64,000 nucleotides of DNA, taken from assembly GCA_021805205.1 (NCBI GenBank), contig JAJZFV010000040.1, forward strand, positions 44,152 to 108,151, written 5' to 3'. Of this stretch, positions 43,853 through 54,636 are shown piece after piece. Below the pieces are notes generated by a model, which worked only from the letters and a program-made list of their open reading frames with translations, did no database searches and had not been told where the DNA came from. The stretch comes from Actinomycetes bacterium. GTDB lineage: Bacteria > Actinomycetota > Acidimicrobiia > Acidimicrobiales > Acidimicrobiaceae. Every line of letters begins with the position of its first letter. The stretch's first letter is position 1. The translations under genes were made by a program, and so were the position numbers.

Positions 43853-45463
43853 CTAGCCTTTTTGTCGCTCGATAGCTGCCTCTATCAGACCTCTAAAGAG
43901 AGGATGGGCACGATCAGGGCGGCTCTTAAACTCTGGATGTGCTTGTGTTCCAATCCAGAACGGATGGTCTTTCAACTCAACAAACTCCACCAGCGAGCCA
44001 TCGGGTGACTCTCCGGAACAGACCAACCCAGCCTCTTCCAATCGGCTTCGATAGTTAGAGTTAACTTCAAATCTGTGGCGATGGCGCTCCGAGACTATGG
44101 TTTCGCCGTATAGGTCTGCTACCCTAGATCCAGGTAATAGCCGTGCAACGTAGGCGCCTAGCCTCATTGTGCCACCAAGGTCCTTAACCGTTCTCTGCTC
44201 TTCCATCAAATCAATTACCAGATGCGGTGCATCTTCTTTGAACTCGCGGGAATGAGCATGCTCAAGACCAGCCACATTTCGGGCGTAATCTATAACCATG
44301 GTCTGTAGACCTAGACAAAGTCCAAGGCAGGGAAGCTTAGACTCACGAGCAAAGCCCGCTGCTGCAACTTTTCCTTCAATGCCTCGTTCGCCAAAGCCGC
44401 CAGGTATCACAATTCCAGAGAGATGACCCAACATCGACTCTGCCATCATCGGTGTTACCTCTTCAGCCTGAATCCACTCGAAGTCAATGGCGACGCCATG
44501 AAAGATTCCACCGTGGCGAAGCGCCTCGACCACACTCAGATAGGCATCGGGGTGATCGACGTACTTACCGATGATACCGATCTTTACACTCTCTTTGAGG
44601 TTAGAGGAACGAGCGACTAGATCAAGCCAAGAGTCGAGATTGAGCTCGAAGCCTCCACCGCTCTCGAGTCGAAGATGATTGATAATGTATCGATCAAGCC
44701 CCTCTTTGTGGAGCACAATTGGAAGTTCATATATGTTGGGGATGTCGGCGGCGCTAATTACTGCGTCCTTTGGAACATCACAGAGCATCGAGATCTTGGA
44801 CTTGAGGCTCTCCGAGAGATCCTCCGAGGTGCGACAAACTATTACATCCGGCTGAATTCCACGGGATCGCAGCTCTGTCACCGAATGCTGGGTTGGCTTG
44901 GTCTTTTGCTCCCCACCTGGACCGATGGATGGAACGAGAGTCAAATGGACATAGCAAACGTTATCTCGCCCAATATCTTTTCTGAACTGTCGAATCGCCT
45001 CGAGGAATGGGAGGATCTCGATGTCGCCGACTGTACCTCCGACTTCAGTTATTACAACATCTACATCTTCCCGAGCCAAAAGGTTTACTCGACGCTTAAT
45101 CTCGTCGGTAACGTGGGGTATGACCTGAACTGTCTTTCCGAGGTAGTCTCCTCGGCGCTCGCGAGCAATAACCGTCTGGTAGATCGAACCAGTTGTAACG
45201 GAGGAGTTCTTTTTGAGGTTGACATCAATGAACCTCTCGTAGTGGCCCAAGTCAAGGTCGGTCTCGAAGCCATCGTCGGTAACGAAGACCTCTCCGTGTT
45301 CGAATGGATTCATCGTTCCAGGATCGACATTGATGTATGGGTCGAGCTTTTGCATGACCACCCTAAGGCCACGGGCTTTTAGAAGGCGGCCAAGAGATGA
45401 AGCGGTGAGCCCTTTTCCAAGTGAAGAGGCGACCCCTCCAGTTACAAAGATATGCTTAGCCAC
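43853..45463 (-). CDS. pyrG: CTP synthase
   Basis: This makes CTP from UTP, ATP and glutamine. The 536-residue protein starts with the synthetase domain signature [15 protein letters not shown]. It ends with a class I amidotransferase domain whose nucleophile is in GLCLGLQ and whose triad partner is in HPEF. Both domains are complete. It lies between recN (70-base gap) and the Nudix gene, as in Mycobacterium. Confidence 0.98.
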   Translation of the reverse strand: MAKHIFVTGGVASSLGKGLTASSLGRLLKARGLRVVMQKLDPYINVDPGTMNPFEHGEVFVTDDGFETDLDLGHYERFIDVNLKKNSSVTTGSIYQTVIARERRGDYLGKTVQVIPHVTDEIKRRVNLLAREDVDVVITEVGGTVGDIEILPFLEAIRQFRKDIGRDNVCYVHLTLVPSIGPGGEQKTKPTQHSVTELRSRGIQPDVIVCRTSEDLSESLKSKISMLCDVPKDAVISAADIPNIYELPIVLHKEGLDRYIINHLRLESGGGFELNLDSWLDLVARSSNLKESVKIGIIGKYVDHPDAYLSVVEALRHGGIFHGVAIDFEWIQAEEVTPMMAESMLGHLSGIVIPGGFGERGIEGKVAAAGFARESKLPCLGLCLGLQTMVIDYARNVAGLEHAHSREFKEDAPHLVIDLMEEQRTVKDLGGTMRLGAYVARLLPGSRVADLYGETIVSERHRHRFEVNSNYRSRLEEAGLVCSGESPDGSLVEFVELKDHPFWIGTQAHPEFKSRPDRAHPLFRGLIEAAIERQKG

Positions 45464-45533
45464 TATTTCTCCACTTTCTCATCCGTTCGTACTCATATAG
45501 CCTAGACGTTCACTCGGCCGCCAAAGGATTATG

Positions 45534-47132
45534 TCATTGCCAAGTACTTCCCACCTGAGAGGCTTCGATCAACTCTTTAGCATGAGCCCTGGCACTGGTC
45601 GATCCTCCATGGCCAGATAGCATCCGCGCAATCTCATCTATGCGTCCATCAGGGGTAAGTTTCACGATTTCAGTTCGAGTATTGCTTCCGTCGGTAACCT
45701 TGTCGATGTAAAAGTGTGTTGAGGCAAAGGCGGCTACTTGGGCTAGGTGAGTGACTACGATCACCTGTCGATCGCGTGCCAGCGCCTGAAGCGCCCTACC
45801 GATTGCGACACCTGCTTGCCCACCAACGCCAGCATCGACTTCATCAAAGAGCAAAGAAGTTTTATCCTTAGAGGCCTCGAGAGAGATCGCCAACATCAAC
45901 CTTGAAAGCTCTCCCCCCGATGCACACTTGGCCAGCTCAACTGGTGGAAGACCTGGATTGGCTTGAAAATAGAACAGAAGAGTCGACATATCTGGGGCTA
46001 TCCCAGGTTGATACGATAGATTGGCTCTCGATAGCGCAAGGTCGCCGAGGCGAAGGTTTACCCCGGCACAAAGTAGATCCGCGCCTCGCCTTCTCTCATC
46101 TGCTATAGATGCCTCCTCGACTTCGATCGCCTCCTCTAACGCCTTCGCCTCCTGTCTGAGGAGCTCTAAATCTTCAGGAGCAATACGGAACGACTCCATC
46201 TGAACTTGGAGCTTTGCCAGCTGTTCAGTTACGTCTCTGAGAGTTGGGCCATACCTACGCTTGATATCTCTAAGGGCCATCAATCGGTGGCGAATCTCTT
46301 CAACGCGATTCGGATCAAACTCTAAATCGTCTACCGCTGTAACTGCCTCGTGGTAGAGCTCGCTTATATTTGTCGATATGGTCTCGAGGATCTCAGCGAC
46401 CGATTCAGTACCAGAAAGGGCACGTGCTCGCTTCAGAAGCTGAGAGAACTTCCCGGTGATTGTGGCGCCTTGGCCATCGCATAGGTCGATGATCTCGCTG
46501 AATAGTTCTCGATATGACTCAATCGATTCAAGGCGATTTAGCTCCAGCTCTAAGTCGGTGTCCTCTGTTGGAGACTTTATTGCTACCTTGCTAATCTCCG
46601 ATATCTCAAAGGCGACGATCGCAGCTTGGCGTTCGATCTCGTCCCGCGAGGTCTCGATCCGCTCGATCTCTGTAACCTTCTCACGCCACTCAGAGCGGAG
46701 CTTTTGCAGCTTCGTGGTATCAACCTTTCCGTAGAGGTCAACTATCCGGAGTTGCTTGGGTTGTGATCCAAGCTTCATGGCGGCGTGCTGGCCGTGGACT
46801 TCGAGGTGTTCGCTTGCGAACTCCTCCAGTTGAGCCATGGTTACGGCCTTGCCGTCGATGTAAGCCCGGGAGCGTCCATTTATAAGTACGCTGCGTTCAA
46901 CGATGAACTCATTCGATTGGTCATCCACAATTCGCGCCGTAACTGTAGCGGCATCTGCCCCGCTTCTAACGATTTGGCTATCTCCTTTGGCGCCGAGAAG
47001 AAGCTGAATTGCACCTACTACCAGGGTCTTGCCAGCACCGGTTTCACCGGTCAAAACGTTCATAGAGTCACCGAAGGTAACCCTACCGTATTCGATTACG
47101 CCCAAATTTGATACTGTTAGTTCTTCGAGCAC
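45534..47132 (-). CDS. recN: DNA repair protein RecN
   Basis: This is an SMC-like ATPase of double-strand break repair, 532 residues. The Walker A is LTGETGAGKTLVV, a long coiled-coil region fills the centre (about residues 150-360), and the C-terminal ATPase half has ASGGELSRLMLAI and LLFDEVDAGVGG. I place the start at the GTG at 47132 (LEELTVSNLGVIE) with GAGGGG upstream; two earlier TTG codons in frame are closer to or within the ribosome binding site. It lies 46 bases after nadK. Confidence 0.96.
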   Translation of the reverse strand: MLEELTVSNLGVIEYGRVTFGDSMNVLTGETGAGKTLVVGAIQLLLGAKGDSQIVRSGADAATVTARIVDDQSNEFIVERSVLINGRSRAYIDGKAVTMAQLEEFASEHLEVHGQHAAMKLGSQPKQLRIVDLYGKVDTTKLQKLRSEWREKVTEIERIETSRDEIERQAAIVAFEISEISKVAIKSPTEDTDLELELNRLESIESYRELFSEIIDLCDGQGATITGKFSQLLKRARALSGTESVAEILETISTNISELYHEAVTAVDDLEFDPNRVEEIRHRLMALRDIKRRYGPTLRDVTEQLAKLQVQMESFRIAPEDLELLRQEAKALEEAIEVEEASIADERRRGADLLCAGVNLRLGDLALSRANLSYQPGIAPDMSTLLFYFQANPGLPPVELAKCASGGELSRLMLAISLEASKDKTSLLFDEVDAGVGGQAGVAIGRALQALARDRQVIVVTHLAQVAAFASTHFYIDKVTDGSNTRTEIVKLTPDGRIDEIARMLSGHGGSTSARAHAKELIEASQVGSTWQ

Positions 47133-47178
47133 TATCGTCAAGCCCCTCAATCACAGTTTCTCAAGTACTCGTGGCTAC

Positions 47179-48051
47179 CTAGCGGTACATATTTTTCTCG
47201 CCTAAGCCAAACTTAGACTTAAGAATCTCTCGGAAGTCCCGTTCAGAGAACTTCACTATGTTGGCGCTCAAAGGAGAGGCCCCTACTGAAACCATCTCGC
47301 CCATCGACAACGAATGACGATTGATTCCGTCCACCATCAAGGTTGCATCCTGACCATCCATGATCGTGATCTCAACACGCTCACTAGGTGCCAATACTAG
47401 GGCACGGTCGAACAGCATATGAGGTGAGATCGGTGTCATCACCAAGGCCGAGAGCGACGGTGACACGATCGGTCCCCGCGCCGAAAAAGAATAGGCCGTC
47501 GAGCCGGTTGGCGTAGCAACGATCAAGCCATCGGCCTCATAGTCCAAGAAGTGCTTTCCAGATACACCAACTGACAATTTGACTACATTTCCCGAAAACG
47601 ACTTCTCAACTACAAGCTCATTTAGCGCCACGAAGTGAAGGTGCTCCCTAGATCCCCTGCCGCGATCGGCAACTGACATCGGGTAGACCTCGACATTTAA
47701 GGTCATTCGCTCTTCGATGCGGAAGTTACCCTCAAAGAATTTGTCAAGAGAGCCAGATAGTTCAGCAGGTTCGATCTCAGTTAGATAGCCAAGGTGGCCG
47801 AAGTTAACCCCGAGCACCGGGATCTGATATGCGAGCGACAGATCGATGGCCCTCAACATCGTCCCATCACCACCTAGTGAAACCAGAAGTTCAAGGCCTA
47901 GACAGTCTGAGCTTTTTAGGACGTTGAAGACTTCAAAACCATTGGCTTGGCACCAGTCGCCAATCTCTTCAAAGGCTGCGAGGGCACCTCTACGGCCTGT
48001 GTGAACGAGAACTCCTATGCGACGCTTCAAATGCACCAACCGATCACTCAA
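47179..48051 (-). CDS. nadK: NAD kinase
   Basis: This phosphorylates NAD to NADP. The substrate motif is SLGGDGTMLRAID, followed by NFGHLGYLTE and the second motif EADGLIVATPTGSTAYSFSA. It has 290 residues, the usual length. The start is one of several TTG/GTG codons between 48051 and 48030; the ribosome binding site is not clear. It sits between tlyA and recN, the order known from Mycobacterium. Confidence 0.95.
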   Translation of the reverse strand: MSDRLVHLKRRIGVLVHTGRRGALAAFEEIGDWCQANGFEVFNVLKSSDCLGLELLVSLGGDGTMLRAIDLSLAYQIPVLGVNFGHLGYLTEIEPAELSGSLDKFFEGNFRIEERMTLNVEVYPMSVADRGRGSREHLHFVALNELVVEKSFSGNVVKLSVGVSGKHFLDYEADGLIVATPTGSTAYSFSARGPIVSPSLSALVMTPISPHMLFDRALVLAPSERVEITIMDGQDATLMVDGINRHSLSMGEMVSVGASPLSANIVKFSERDFREILKSKFGLGEKNMYR

Positions 48052-48216
48052 ATATAAAACTGTAAAGACACTTCTACTTTAGGAACTTTATTGGGTTACT
48101 GCTAGCACTTATCTAAAACCAATGGCTGGGCACCGATGCAGTAGAACGGCACCTAGCTGCAACTACCTCCAGAATTGTTAAAAACCAAATACATAAGGCG
48201 ACTTAGCTCAGAGGTT

Positions 48217-49053
48217 CTACCCCTTTTGCGAGGAGCGAATCGCCAACTCGACCTCTCGATCGATCAGTTGGTCGATAGATAGCTCGACGGAGCGAATCGC
48301 AGAAGAGTTGACCCTTCCAACTACGAAGAACTCTCTATTTCCATCGCCTCCGGAGATGGGCGAAAGGATAAGGTCGTCAATCTCCGCGCCGACCGCGATA
48401 AATCCCTCTACTACCTTCAAGATGGCGCTCCTCCAATATTGGGGATCTGTAATGACACCCTTGTAGCGCGCAGCCACTTCACGTTCGACTTCAAATTGAG
48501 GCTTTATCAGCATTGCAAATTGACCAGATCGTTCCAAAACGACGTCGACGATAGGATCGATCAATTTGGTTAGGGAGATAAAACTTAGATCGCCTACAGC
48601 GAGATCAATGGTTGGTAGGGCAAAATCACTTCGATCTAGCAACCGTAGATTTACCCCCTCCATGACCTCTACCTTGGGATGACTGCGGAGCATTTGGTCG
48701 AGTTGCCCTCTCCCAACGTCGATGGCAAAGACTCTCGTTGCGCCATTTTCGAGCAACACCTGAGTAAAGCCGCCGGTAGAAGAGCCTAGGTCAGCTACGT
48801 CCACTCCATCGATCGTTAGTGGATGACGCTCAATTAGGCCAAGTAGTTTTTCTGCGCCACGGCCAACGTATCGCGGGAAGTGATTTGCCACCACAATCTG
48901 ATCGCTGCTTCGAACTTGTCTCGTAGCCTTTTGCGCTATTGAGCCATTTACCAGGACGTGGCCAGCATCGATCATCGAAAGAGCCACTTCCCGGCTACGC
49001 GCCAATCCCCTAGCTACTAAGGCTTTGTCAAGTCGAAGTGGTGCAGCTGCCAT
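48217..49053 (-). CDS. tlyA: rRNA 2'-O-methyltransferase TlyA
   Basis: This methylates cytidines in 16S and 23S rRNA. An S4 RNA-binding domain (residues 6-65, RLDKALVARGLARSREVALS) is followed by an FtsJ-type methyltransferase with the SAM motif DLGSSTGGFTQVLL and the catalytic lysine in MLIKPQFE. The length of 278 residues is normal. In mycobacteria TlyA governs capreomycin susceptibility. It leads the tlyA-nadK-recN-pyrG set. Confidence 0.95.
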   Translation of the reverse strand: MAAAPLRLDKALVARGLARSREVALSMIDAGHVLVNGSIAQKATRQVRSSDQIVVANHFPRYVGRGAEKLLGLIERHPLTIDGVDVADLGSSTGGFTQVLLENGATRVFAIDVGRGQLDQMLRSHPKVEVMEGVNLRLLDRSDFALPTIDLAVGDLSFISLTKLIDPIVDVVLERSGQFAMLIKPQFEVEREVAARYKGVITDPQYWRSAILKVVEGFIAVGAEIDDLILSPISGGDGNREFFVVGRVNSSAIRSVELSIDQLIDREVELAIRSSQKG

Positions 49054-49323
49054 TGGGTAAAGATGCTAACTCGATCATGCGAGAGATGGTGCACCGGTTG
49101 ACCTCAAACCATGGGCAAGGAGCGCTTTCTCACCCCATTAGATATGTGTTAGGGCTCAATAGTCGAAGTAGTACCACCAAAAAGCAACAATTACGGCCCA
49201 ATACCAAGAACGTCAATAGAGAGATGTCGTTAGGGCATTTTTTATGGATTGGCGTATTATAAGCCCAAGTAATAAAGTTCGTTGTAGGCGACCTTGCCAA
49301 CTATTCCACTTTGAAGTTGGGCT

Positions 49324-49521
49324 CTATCGACTGATGCCGAGGTAACTCTCAACTTCGTCTTTGACCTTACGAACCGCGTCGACTCGCTTTTGCGTAGCAA
49401 CTCTACCTCGGTAAGCTAAGTCAGTTACGGTCTCTTCAAACCTCTCGTTAGCGAGACGGTTGACGACCCTTACGACCTTACAGAGCTCTTGAAGTGCCGT
49501 TTTTTTGAATTGCGATGCCAT
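49324..49521 (-). CDS. Small basic helical protein, function unknown
   Basis: This 65-residue, Lys/Arg/Glu-rich, all-helical protein reads MASQFKKTALQELCKVVRVV, then NRLANERFEETV and YLGISR at the end. It lies upstream of tlyA on the same strand, the position of a small gene (Rv1693) in Mycobacterium, but I cannot show homology. The ribosome binding site is weak (GATGAAAAC). The composition looks like a real protein, not a shadow frame. Confidence 0.6.
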   Translation of the reverse strand: MASQFKKTALQELCKVVRVVNRLANERFEETVTDLAYRGRVATQKRVDAVRKVKDEVESYLGISR

Positions 49522-49618
49522 GTTTTCATCATATCGCTAGCCTTCAGATATCGCCTATCGGCCACTGTTACAAAGGTGGTGAATAATAGTCTTTTAAAGA
49601 ACAAGTGGGAGAGATGCG

Positions 49619-50728
49619 ATGATTTTCAGCGACAGAGCGATGGAGTGGGCCAAAACCATGGGAGGGTGGTCTGCGGGCGACGATCTTATTCACGCCCACA
49701 AAGGCTCGTCATTGGAGTTGGCTGACTTTGAAGAAATACGCAAAAGTGACCATCCAACCCTCTCCGTAAATGCGACTACGTCGAAGACTAGCAAGGGTAG
49801 AATTCTCCATGAGGACGACGATGACTTTCGAACCCCGTTCGAGCGAGATAGAGATCGAATCCTCCACTCGCGTGCCTTTAGGCGGTTAGCGGGAAAGACC
49901 CAAGTTTTTATCTTCCCGGCAGACCACCAAAGAAGTCGCCTCACCCACGCCCTCGAGGTCGCTCAAGTTGCCAAGGCGATATCACGGCGTCTAGGTCTTA
50001 ACATCGACCTTACCGAGGCGATTGCCTTGGGTCACGACTGTGGCCACGGACCTGGGGGCCACGCTAGCGAAGATGCCCTCTCGCCATTCCTTGAAGGCGG
50101 TTACGATCACGCAGTCTTTGGTGCCGAAGTTACACTTGCTCACTTGAATCTCACCCGTGAGACTATCGATGGGATCCGCAACCACTCATGGTCGCTACCA
50201 GAGCCCGCCACCCCAGAGGGTATCGTCGTCTCTTGGGCCGACCGTATCGCTTACTGTGCACACGACCTTGAAGACGCAATAGGTGCACGGGTTATCGATG
50301 TCCAAGACATTCCAAGCGAGATCGCAAACACTATCGGAACCGCCCGTTCGAGCCACCTCAATTACTTTATAAATGCCGTGGTCTCTTCGACTCTAAAGAG
50401 TAAAAAAATCACCATGAGTCGAGAGGATGGGGAGCTCTTAGGAGTTCTTCGTCGATACAACTATGAGGCAATTTACCTGCGCCAAGAGAGCGTTCGTCAG
50501 AGCGAACAGGTAATTGCGGTGATCGAACGCCTGGTAAAGCATCTCCTATCCGATCGAGAACTATTTACCTCTATTGCCAAAGAAATGGCCTCGGAGGACG
50601 AAAGTTCCTACCGTAGACAAGTTGTAGCATATGTCGCAGGCATGACCGATCGTTACGTCTTTCATATGGCAGAAGTTCTCCTCGACATTGACAAGACTTC
50701 AATACCAAGAGGACTTGACTACCGCTAG
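49619..50728 (+). CDS. dgt: Deoxyguanosinetriphosphate triphosphohydrolase-like protein
   Basis: This is an HD-domain dNTPase that breaks dNTPs to nucleosides and triphosphate. The metal-binding residues are in RSRLTHALEVAQ, ALGHDCGHGPGGHA and SWADRIAYCAHDLEDA. It has 369 residues. The first 55 (MIFSDRAMEWAKTMGGW ... KGSS) precede the family start and look extra. The ATG is preceded by GTGGGAGAG. It is divergent from the small gene at 49324. Confidence 0.92.
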   Translation: MIFSDRAMEWAKTMGGWSAGDDLIHAHKGSSLELADFEEIRKSDHPTLSVNATTSKTSKGRILHEDDDDFRTPFERDRDRILHSRAFRRLAGKTQVFIFPADHQRSRLTHALEVAQVAKAISRRLGLNIDLTEAIALGHDCGHGPGGHASEDALSPFLEGGYDHAVFGAEVTLAHLNLTRETIDGIRNHSWSLPEPATPEGIVVSWADRIAYCAHDLEDAIGARVIDVQDIPSEIANTIGTARSSHLNYFINAVVSSTLKSKKITMSREDGELLGVLRRYNYEAIYLRQESVRQSEQVIAVIERLVKHLLSDRELFTSIAKEMASEDESSYRRQVVAYVAGMTDRYVFHMAEVLLDIDKTSIPRGLDYR

Positions 50729-50798
50729 CAAACTCGGGTCAACTTAGGGCAAGCTGAACTGGTTAGCTATCAATTAACAATAAGACTCAATGTAATAA

Positions 50799-51167
50799 CT
50801 AGAGTCCCAACCGCCCTGCTAAGACCTTCGGCAGAGGTAGTCCAACTACCTTCTTTAACTCACGCCGTGAATCAAACCTGATGGTCGTTGGAGAAAAGCA
50901 GACGTTGAAAGCCTGTGCCAAAGTCCAATTTCTCTCAATGTCAATTAGGTATATGAGTTGCACCTTTTTAGATTCAAGATCACCTAGGTAGCGCTTCAAA
51001 TGATATGAGTTGAGTCCACTTTGAGTTCTAAAAAATATCGCTAGCGATGGAGGGCCAAGGTAAAGGCTTTCGCTAGTAATTACCCTATCAATATCGATAA
51101 CTTTGAACATATTGAGAGGGTAATACGACATTTCCAAGGCCGTTTCGCCTGTTCCACCATCTCGCAA
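50799..51167 (-). CDS. Thioredoxin-like protein lacking the CxxC
   Basis: The 122-residue frame aligns by pattern with thioredoxin: strand SLAIFFRTQSG, where WCGPC would normally lie, then LIYLIDIERNWTLAQAFNV, the cis-proline strand SPTTIRFDSR, and ELKKVVGLPLP. The active-site cysteines are replaced by QSGLNS, so disulfide chemistry is unlikely. It starts 13 bases after the oxidoreductase gene (TTG at 51167, or ATG at 51131) and is probably cotranscribed. The family call is from pattern only. Confidence 0.6.
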   Translation of the reverse strand: MRDGGTGETALEMSYYPLNMFKVIDIDRVITSESLYLGPPSLAIFFRTQSGLNSYHLKRYLGDLESKKVQLIYLIDIERNWTLAQAFNVCFSPTTIRFDSRRELKKVVGLPLPKVLAGRLGL

Positions 51168-51180
51168 AGGAGTTGGCCGA

Positions 51181-52173
51181 TTAGCCGTTTACATCGATAA
51201 CTACCCGACCGCGGACTCCGCCAGCAAGAATCTGGTCAGCAAGGTGTTCTAAGTCGTTAAGGGTTGCAATTTGAGTCATCGAAGCCATCTTCTCGCTTGG
51301 AACAAGTTCGCCAAGGCGCTCCCAGGCCACGTATCGCTTTTCATTGGGATACTTAACTGAATCGATACCCAAAATGTTTACGCCACGGAGTAGAAAGGGC
51401 ATGACATTAGCGGTAAAGACTGCTCCTGCGGCCAGACCTATCGATGCAATTGAGGCCCCGGTGTACATCTGAGACACGATACGACCTAGGGTGCTTCCAC
51501 CGACATTTTCAATGGCACCAATCCACCTCTCGCTTTCAAGGGGCCTTGACAACTCGCCCGAAACTTCGTCGGCCGAGATAACTTCGGTAGCACCAAGAGA
51601 AGTGAGGTAATCGCTCTCTTGAATTCGACGGGTTGAAGCGGTAACACCGTAACCAAGTGCACTGAGTGCGATGATCGCTACTGAACCTACACCGCCAGCA
51701 GAGCCGGTAACTAGGACATTACCCATCTCCTTCAATCCAGGTAGCCCCTGTTCCTCAAGAGCAATTATCCCCTGCATCGCTGAGATACCTGCAGTGCCAA
51801 GGGACATCGCGGTAACTGGTGAAAGATTGTCGGGGAGTTTTATACAAAAGTCAGAGTCAACTCTTGCAAATGTCGAATAGCCACCCCAATAGCTTTCACC
51901 AATTCTCCAACCAGTAGCAAGGACAACGTCACCAGCTTTGAAGCGATCGTTTTCGGACCTACGAACGACCCCTACCATATCTACACCTGGTACGTGGGGG
52001 TAGCTTCTTACCAGCCTACCGAGACCACGAATGATCATCCCATCCTTGTAGTTGAGGGTCGAATACAAAACATCGAGTTCGACATCGCCTTCGGGAAAGT
52101 CAGCCTCAGCGATATCGACAACAGAGGCGGTTACTTTCTTTTCAGCTTCATTCAACAAGAGCGCTCGAGCCAC
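51181..52173 (-). CDS. Zinc-free MDR oxidoreductase (AcuI/YhdH type)
   Basis: This is a medium-chain NADPH-dependent reductase related to acrylyl-CoA reductase AcuI. It has 330 residues, the substrate-domain motif TLNYKDGMIIRG, the family motif HVPGVDMVG, and the nucleotide-binding loop VTGSAGGVGSVA. No zinc-binding cysteines are present. The GTG start has GAAAGG nine bases upstream. It leads a two-gene unit with the thioredoxin-like protein. Confidence 0.9.
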   Translation of the reverse strand: MARALLLNEAEKKVTASVVDIAEADFPEGDVELDVLYSTLNYKDGMIIRGLGRLVRSYPHVPGVDMVGVVRRSENDRFKAGDVVLATGWRIGESYWGGYSTFARVDSDFCIKLPDNLSPVTAMSLGTAGISAMQGIIALEEQGLPGLKEMGNVLVTGSAGGVGSVAIIALSALGYGVTASTRRIQESDYLTSLGATEVISADEVSGELSRPLESERWIGAIENVGGSTLGRIVSQMYTGASIASIGLAAGAVFTANVMPFLLRGVNILGIDSVKYPNEKRYVAWERLGELVPSEKMASMTQIATLNDLEHLADQILAGGVRGRVVIDVNG

Positions 52174-53557
52174 GTTTTACCTTTCGAACAAATTGACTGC
52201 GCAAGTGCGCAGCCATGAATTGTTGATTCAAACTTTTCCGCTGTCGATGCTATCCCAAAGTCTGCTGCTAATCTCGCAAACACGGATAAATGCAGACATA
52301 TAGGCAAGTGAAGGAGACCGCACCCATTGATCTGATGCCCAAACCGTAATTATCGCCACCGCTCGACAAGGAATTACCAGGGTATGTCTGAGAAAGAAGA
52401 TAAGCCTGGGGGATCCTTCCAATAGGGCAAATTGCACGGACCCAAAGGATCCATCCCAAAGGATGCCGTAGACATAAGAACACTTTATGCATGCCGCTCG
52501 GTTTTGCAATTGGCCAGGTGCTATGCCAATGCTAAAGCCACTTGCCGTGACCCAAAGACCACCTCCATGACCGTTTCGATCAATGAAGCCAAACGGACAG
52601 ATGGAAGAGTTGTGAGCGGAGAATCAACGAGTACAGAGATCCACTACCTAATAAAGCCCTTGGATCGTTCAATTCGCCGTGTTGGGCGAGATAGTTTTCT
52701 CTAAAGGAACTACAAGATTCGTCGCAGGTTGATAACGGGCATAAATTTACCTCAAGGCCATTTGAGGGACGCTCAATTTGAGATAGGAATAGCTATTTAC
52801 AATTTAAAGGTACGGATCTCTCGGGGAAAACAGAACGTGCGAGTCGTTCCGAGGGAGATCCACAATCAAATCGTTAGAGCAAATAGACAAAGAGCTATTT
52901 CAGAGCTGCGACGGAGGTCAAGTCATAGCTGATAAACATATTGGGGTTACATGATAAGTTGAGCCCGTAGTTAACTTAGTTATCTTGGTAGGTGTAGATC
53001 CAAAGCTCTTGGACTTTCCAAACAGAGCAAGATTCCAGAGGGACATTCGAAGAGCTGATAGCTCTCCGCATCTGGTACCGTCGAAAGACGGCGGCACCGT
53101 AAAAAACCGTAATGAGTCGCCAAATCCGACTCACGTATAGGCTGGATCGCCCTTAGAGGATCATTCATTTAGTCGAATTAATGGTCTTACGCTTTAGATC
53201 ACGAGACTTCAGATTCAACCTTCGTAACCGCCAACGTTAGATACAGATTTGATCTAGATTGGCACTGCCCTTGACAGCTCAACCTCCAAGCCTTTGTCCT
53301 CCAAGCCTGAAAGCTGACTGTACCTCATCCAATACCGTAATTCCGAACCAATCTAACGGGCTTAGAATCCTTTGATCCGGATTGAAGCAAAGGAAACCAC
53401 TTAAAAGGAAAAGAAACCCTAGAATCTTAATCTTATAGTCGCGGTATTACTTTAGTCACCACTACTTTTGACCATCTACTATTCTTTGCTCTAGCTGATC
53501 AAAAGAGCAAAAATTAGGAAGATGGACTTGGTATAAATCGGAGATATATACGCTCCT
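52174..53557. other. Long gene-poor region
   Basis: Nearly 1.4 kb holds only short frames without good starts. The most protein-like is minus 52980-53168 (62 codons, RESDLATHYGFLRCRRL, then ESYQLFECPSGILL), which has an ATG but no ribosome binding site. I find no transposase, tRNA or repeat. The region may contain decayed genes. Confidence 0.45.
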
Positions 53558-54007
53558 TTAATTATTATTGCTAGTAAAATGATCAACAGTAAATGCAATT
53601 ATCATAGGGATGTCTATTGCAAACATTGCGAGCATAACGGTGATTACAATGAGAGCACTACCTCTGGTACCATCGTAGACAAATACATACTCAAGCATGC
53701 CCGCAATCAAACTGTAAACAAGCAGTGTCCACTTGCCAACTTTGAAGAATATTTCTCGCGCCAAAGCCTTCATCTTGAACAACAACCCCAGGGCCACCAG
53801 AAAAACTGCCCACGACAAGCCTGCCAGAATAGTTGGAATGAGTAAAGAGAATGAATGCGGATAATGAGATGCGGTATAGACGCCACCGACCACTATCAAA
53901 GCAAGGGATACTACGCCCATCTCAGCAATCGGTGGGTAGGAATGTTTGATATTACTTACCTCACCTGACTTTGACGCTGCAGCTAGCTTGTCTGGAGTCG
54001 AACTCAT
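53558..54007 (-). CDS. Four-helix membrane protein, function unknown
   Basis: This 149-residue protein has about four membrane segments (VVSLALIVVGGVY, FSLLIPTILAGLSWAVFLVALGLL, KWTLLVYSLIAGMLEYVFVY and SALIVITVMLAMFAIDIPMII in that order). The first 28 residues are polar. Its ATG overlaps the stop of the preceding membrane protein gene by four bases, so the two are made together and may form a complex. No family is recognised. Confidence 0.75.
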   Translation of the reverse strand: MSSTPDKLAAASKSGEVSNIKHSYPPIAEMGVVSLALIVVGGVYTASHYPHSFSLLIPTILAGLSWAVFLVALGLLFKMKALAREIFFKVGKWTLLVYSLIAGMLEYVFVYDGTRGSALIVITVMLAMFAIDIPMIIAFTVDHFTSNNN

Positions 54008-54636
54008 AAAGACGCCACCCTAGTCATAATTACTAAGGTTCCCACCTGCATCGCGCCCATGATTCCCGCAGTGTAGATAAATCGCTTCATCAACTTAGCT
54101 ATCACGGCGCCGTTGGGATGCTCCTTTTTCAGTTCGAAAAGTACGGTCACATTTGCGGGCTGGAGAATTCCCATGGCGATAACCGTCATTACACCTACGA
54201 TAGCAAAGGAGAGAACCAGCCATCCATGTGCCGGTGCACCTGTGCTCAGATTGTTGAGCTTTCGAGCCAGTTGAAAGCCAGAACCCAAGGTCATAGTCAC
54301 CAAAGTTGGCATAATCAAGACGACCTTAGGCATCAACTTCGACGTAAATTCCATCCTCGCAGGAATCGACATCTTGTTCATTATTGGCCCAATAACAAAT
54401 CCTAAAAATAGATCAATTGCTGTCCAAAATCCACCACCTACTACATGGTAGAAGTCAAGCGCCCAAGTCCAATTTCCGGCGATACTAATAACTAAACCAA
54501 TGACTACCGCCGCTACTAGCGGAAGGGCCTTGATGGGTATAATCTTGAAGTCCCGAAAGAGCGGAGGACTAACAATCGGGCCTTGATCGATACTTTGCTC
54601 AAAACTCTGACTTGAAATTTCAGTCACTTGAAACAT
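54004..54636 (-). CDS. Integral membrane protein, DUF2269/CopD-like pattern
   Basis: This 210-residue protein has four to five membrane segments. The pattern DFYHVVGGGFWTAIDLFLG, with a histidine followed by three glycines at a helix end, resembles DUF2269- and CopD-like proteins, but the likeness is weak. The ATG at 54636 is directly behind AAAAGG; a GTG three codons later has better spacing. It is coupled to the following membrane gene. Confidence 0.72.
   Translation of the reverse strand: MFQVTEISSQSFEQSIDQGPIVSPPLFRDFKIIPIKALPLVAAVVIGLVISIAGNWTWALDFYHVVGGGFWTAIDLFLGFVIGPIMNKMSIPARMEFTSKLMPKVVLIMPTLVTMTLGSGFQLARKLNNLSTGAPAHGWLVLSFAIVGVMTVIAMGILQPANVTVLFELKKEHPNGAVIAKLMKRFIYTAGIMGAMQVGTLVIMTRVASL

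Noticed and set aside
44675..45382. A 235-codon plus-strand frame
   Set aside because: It is a shadow of pyrG, whose whole length matches CTP synthase.
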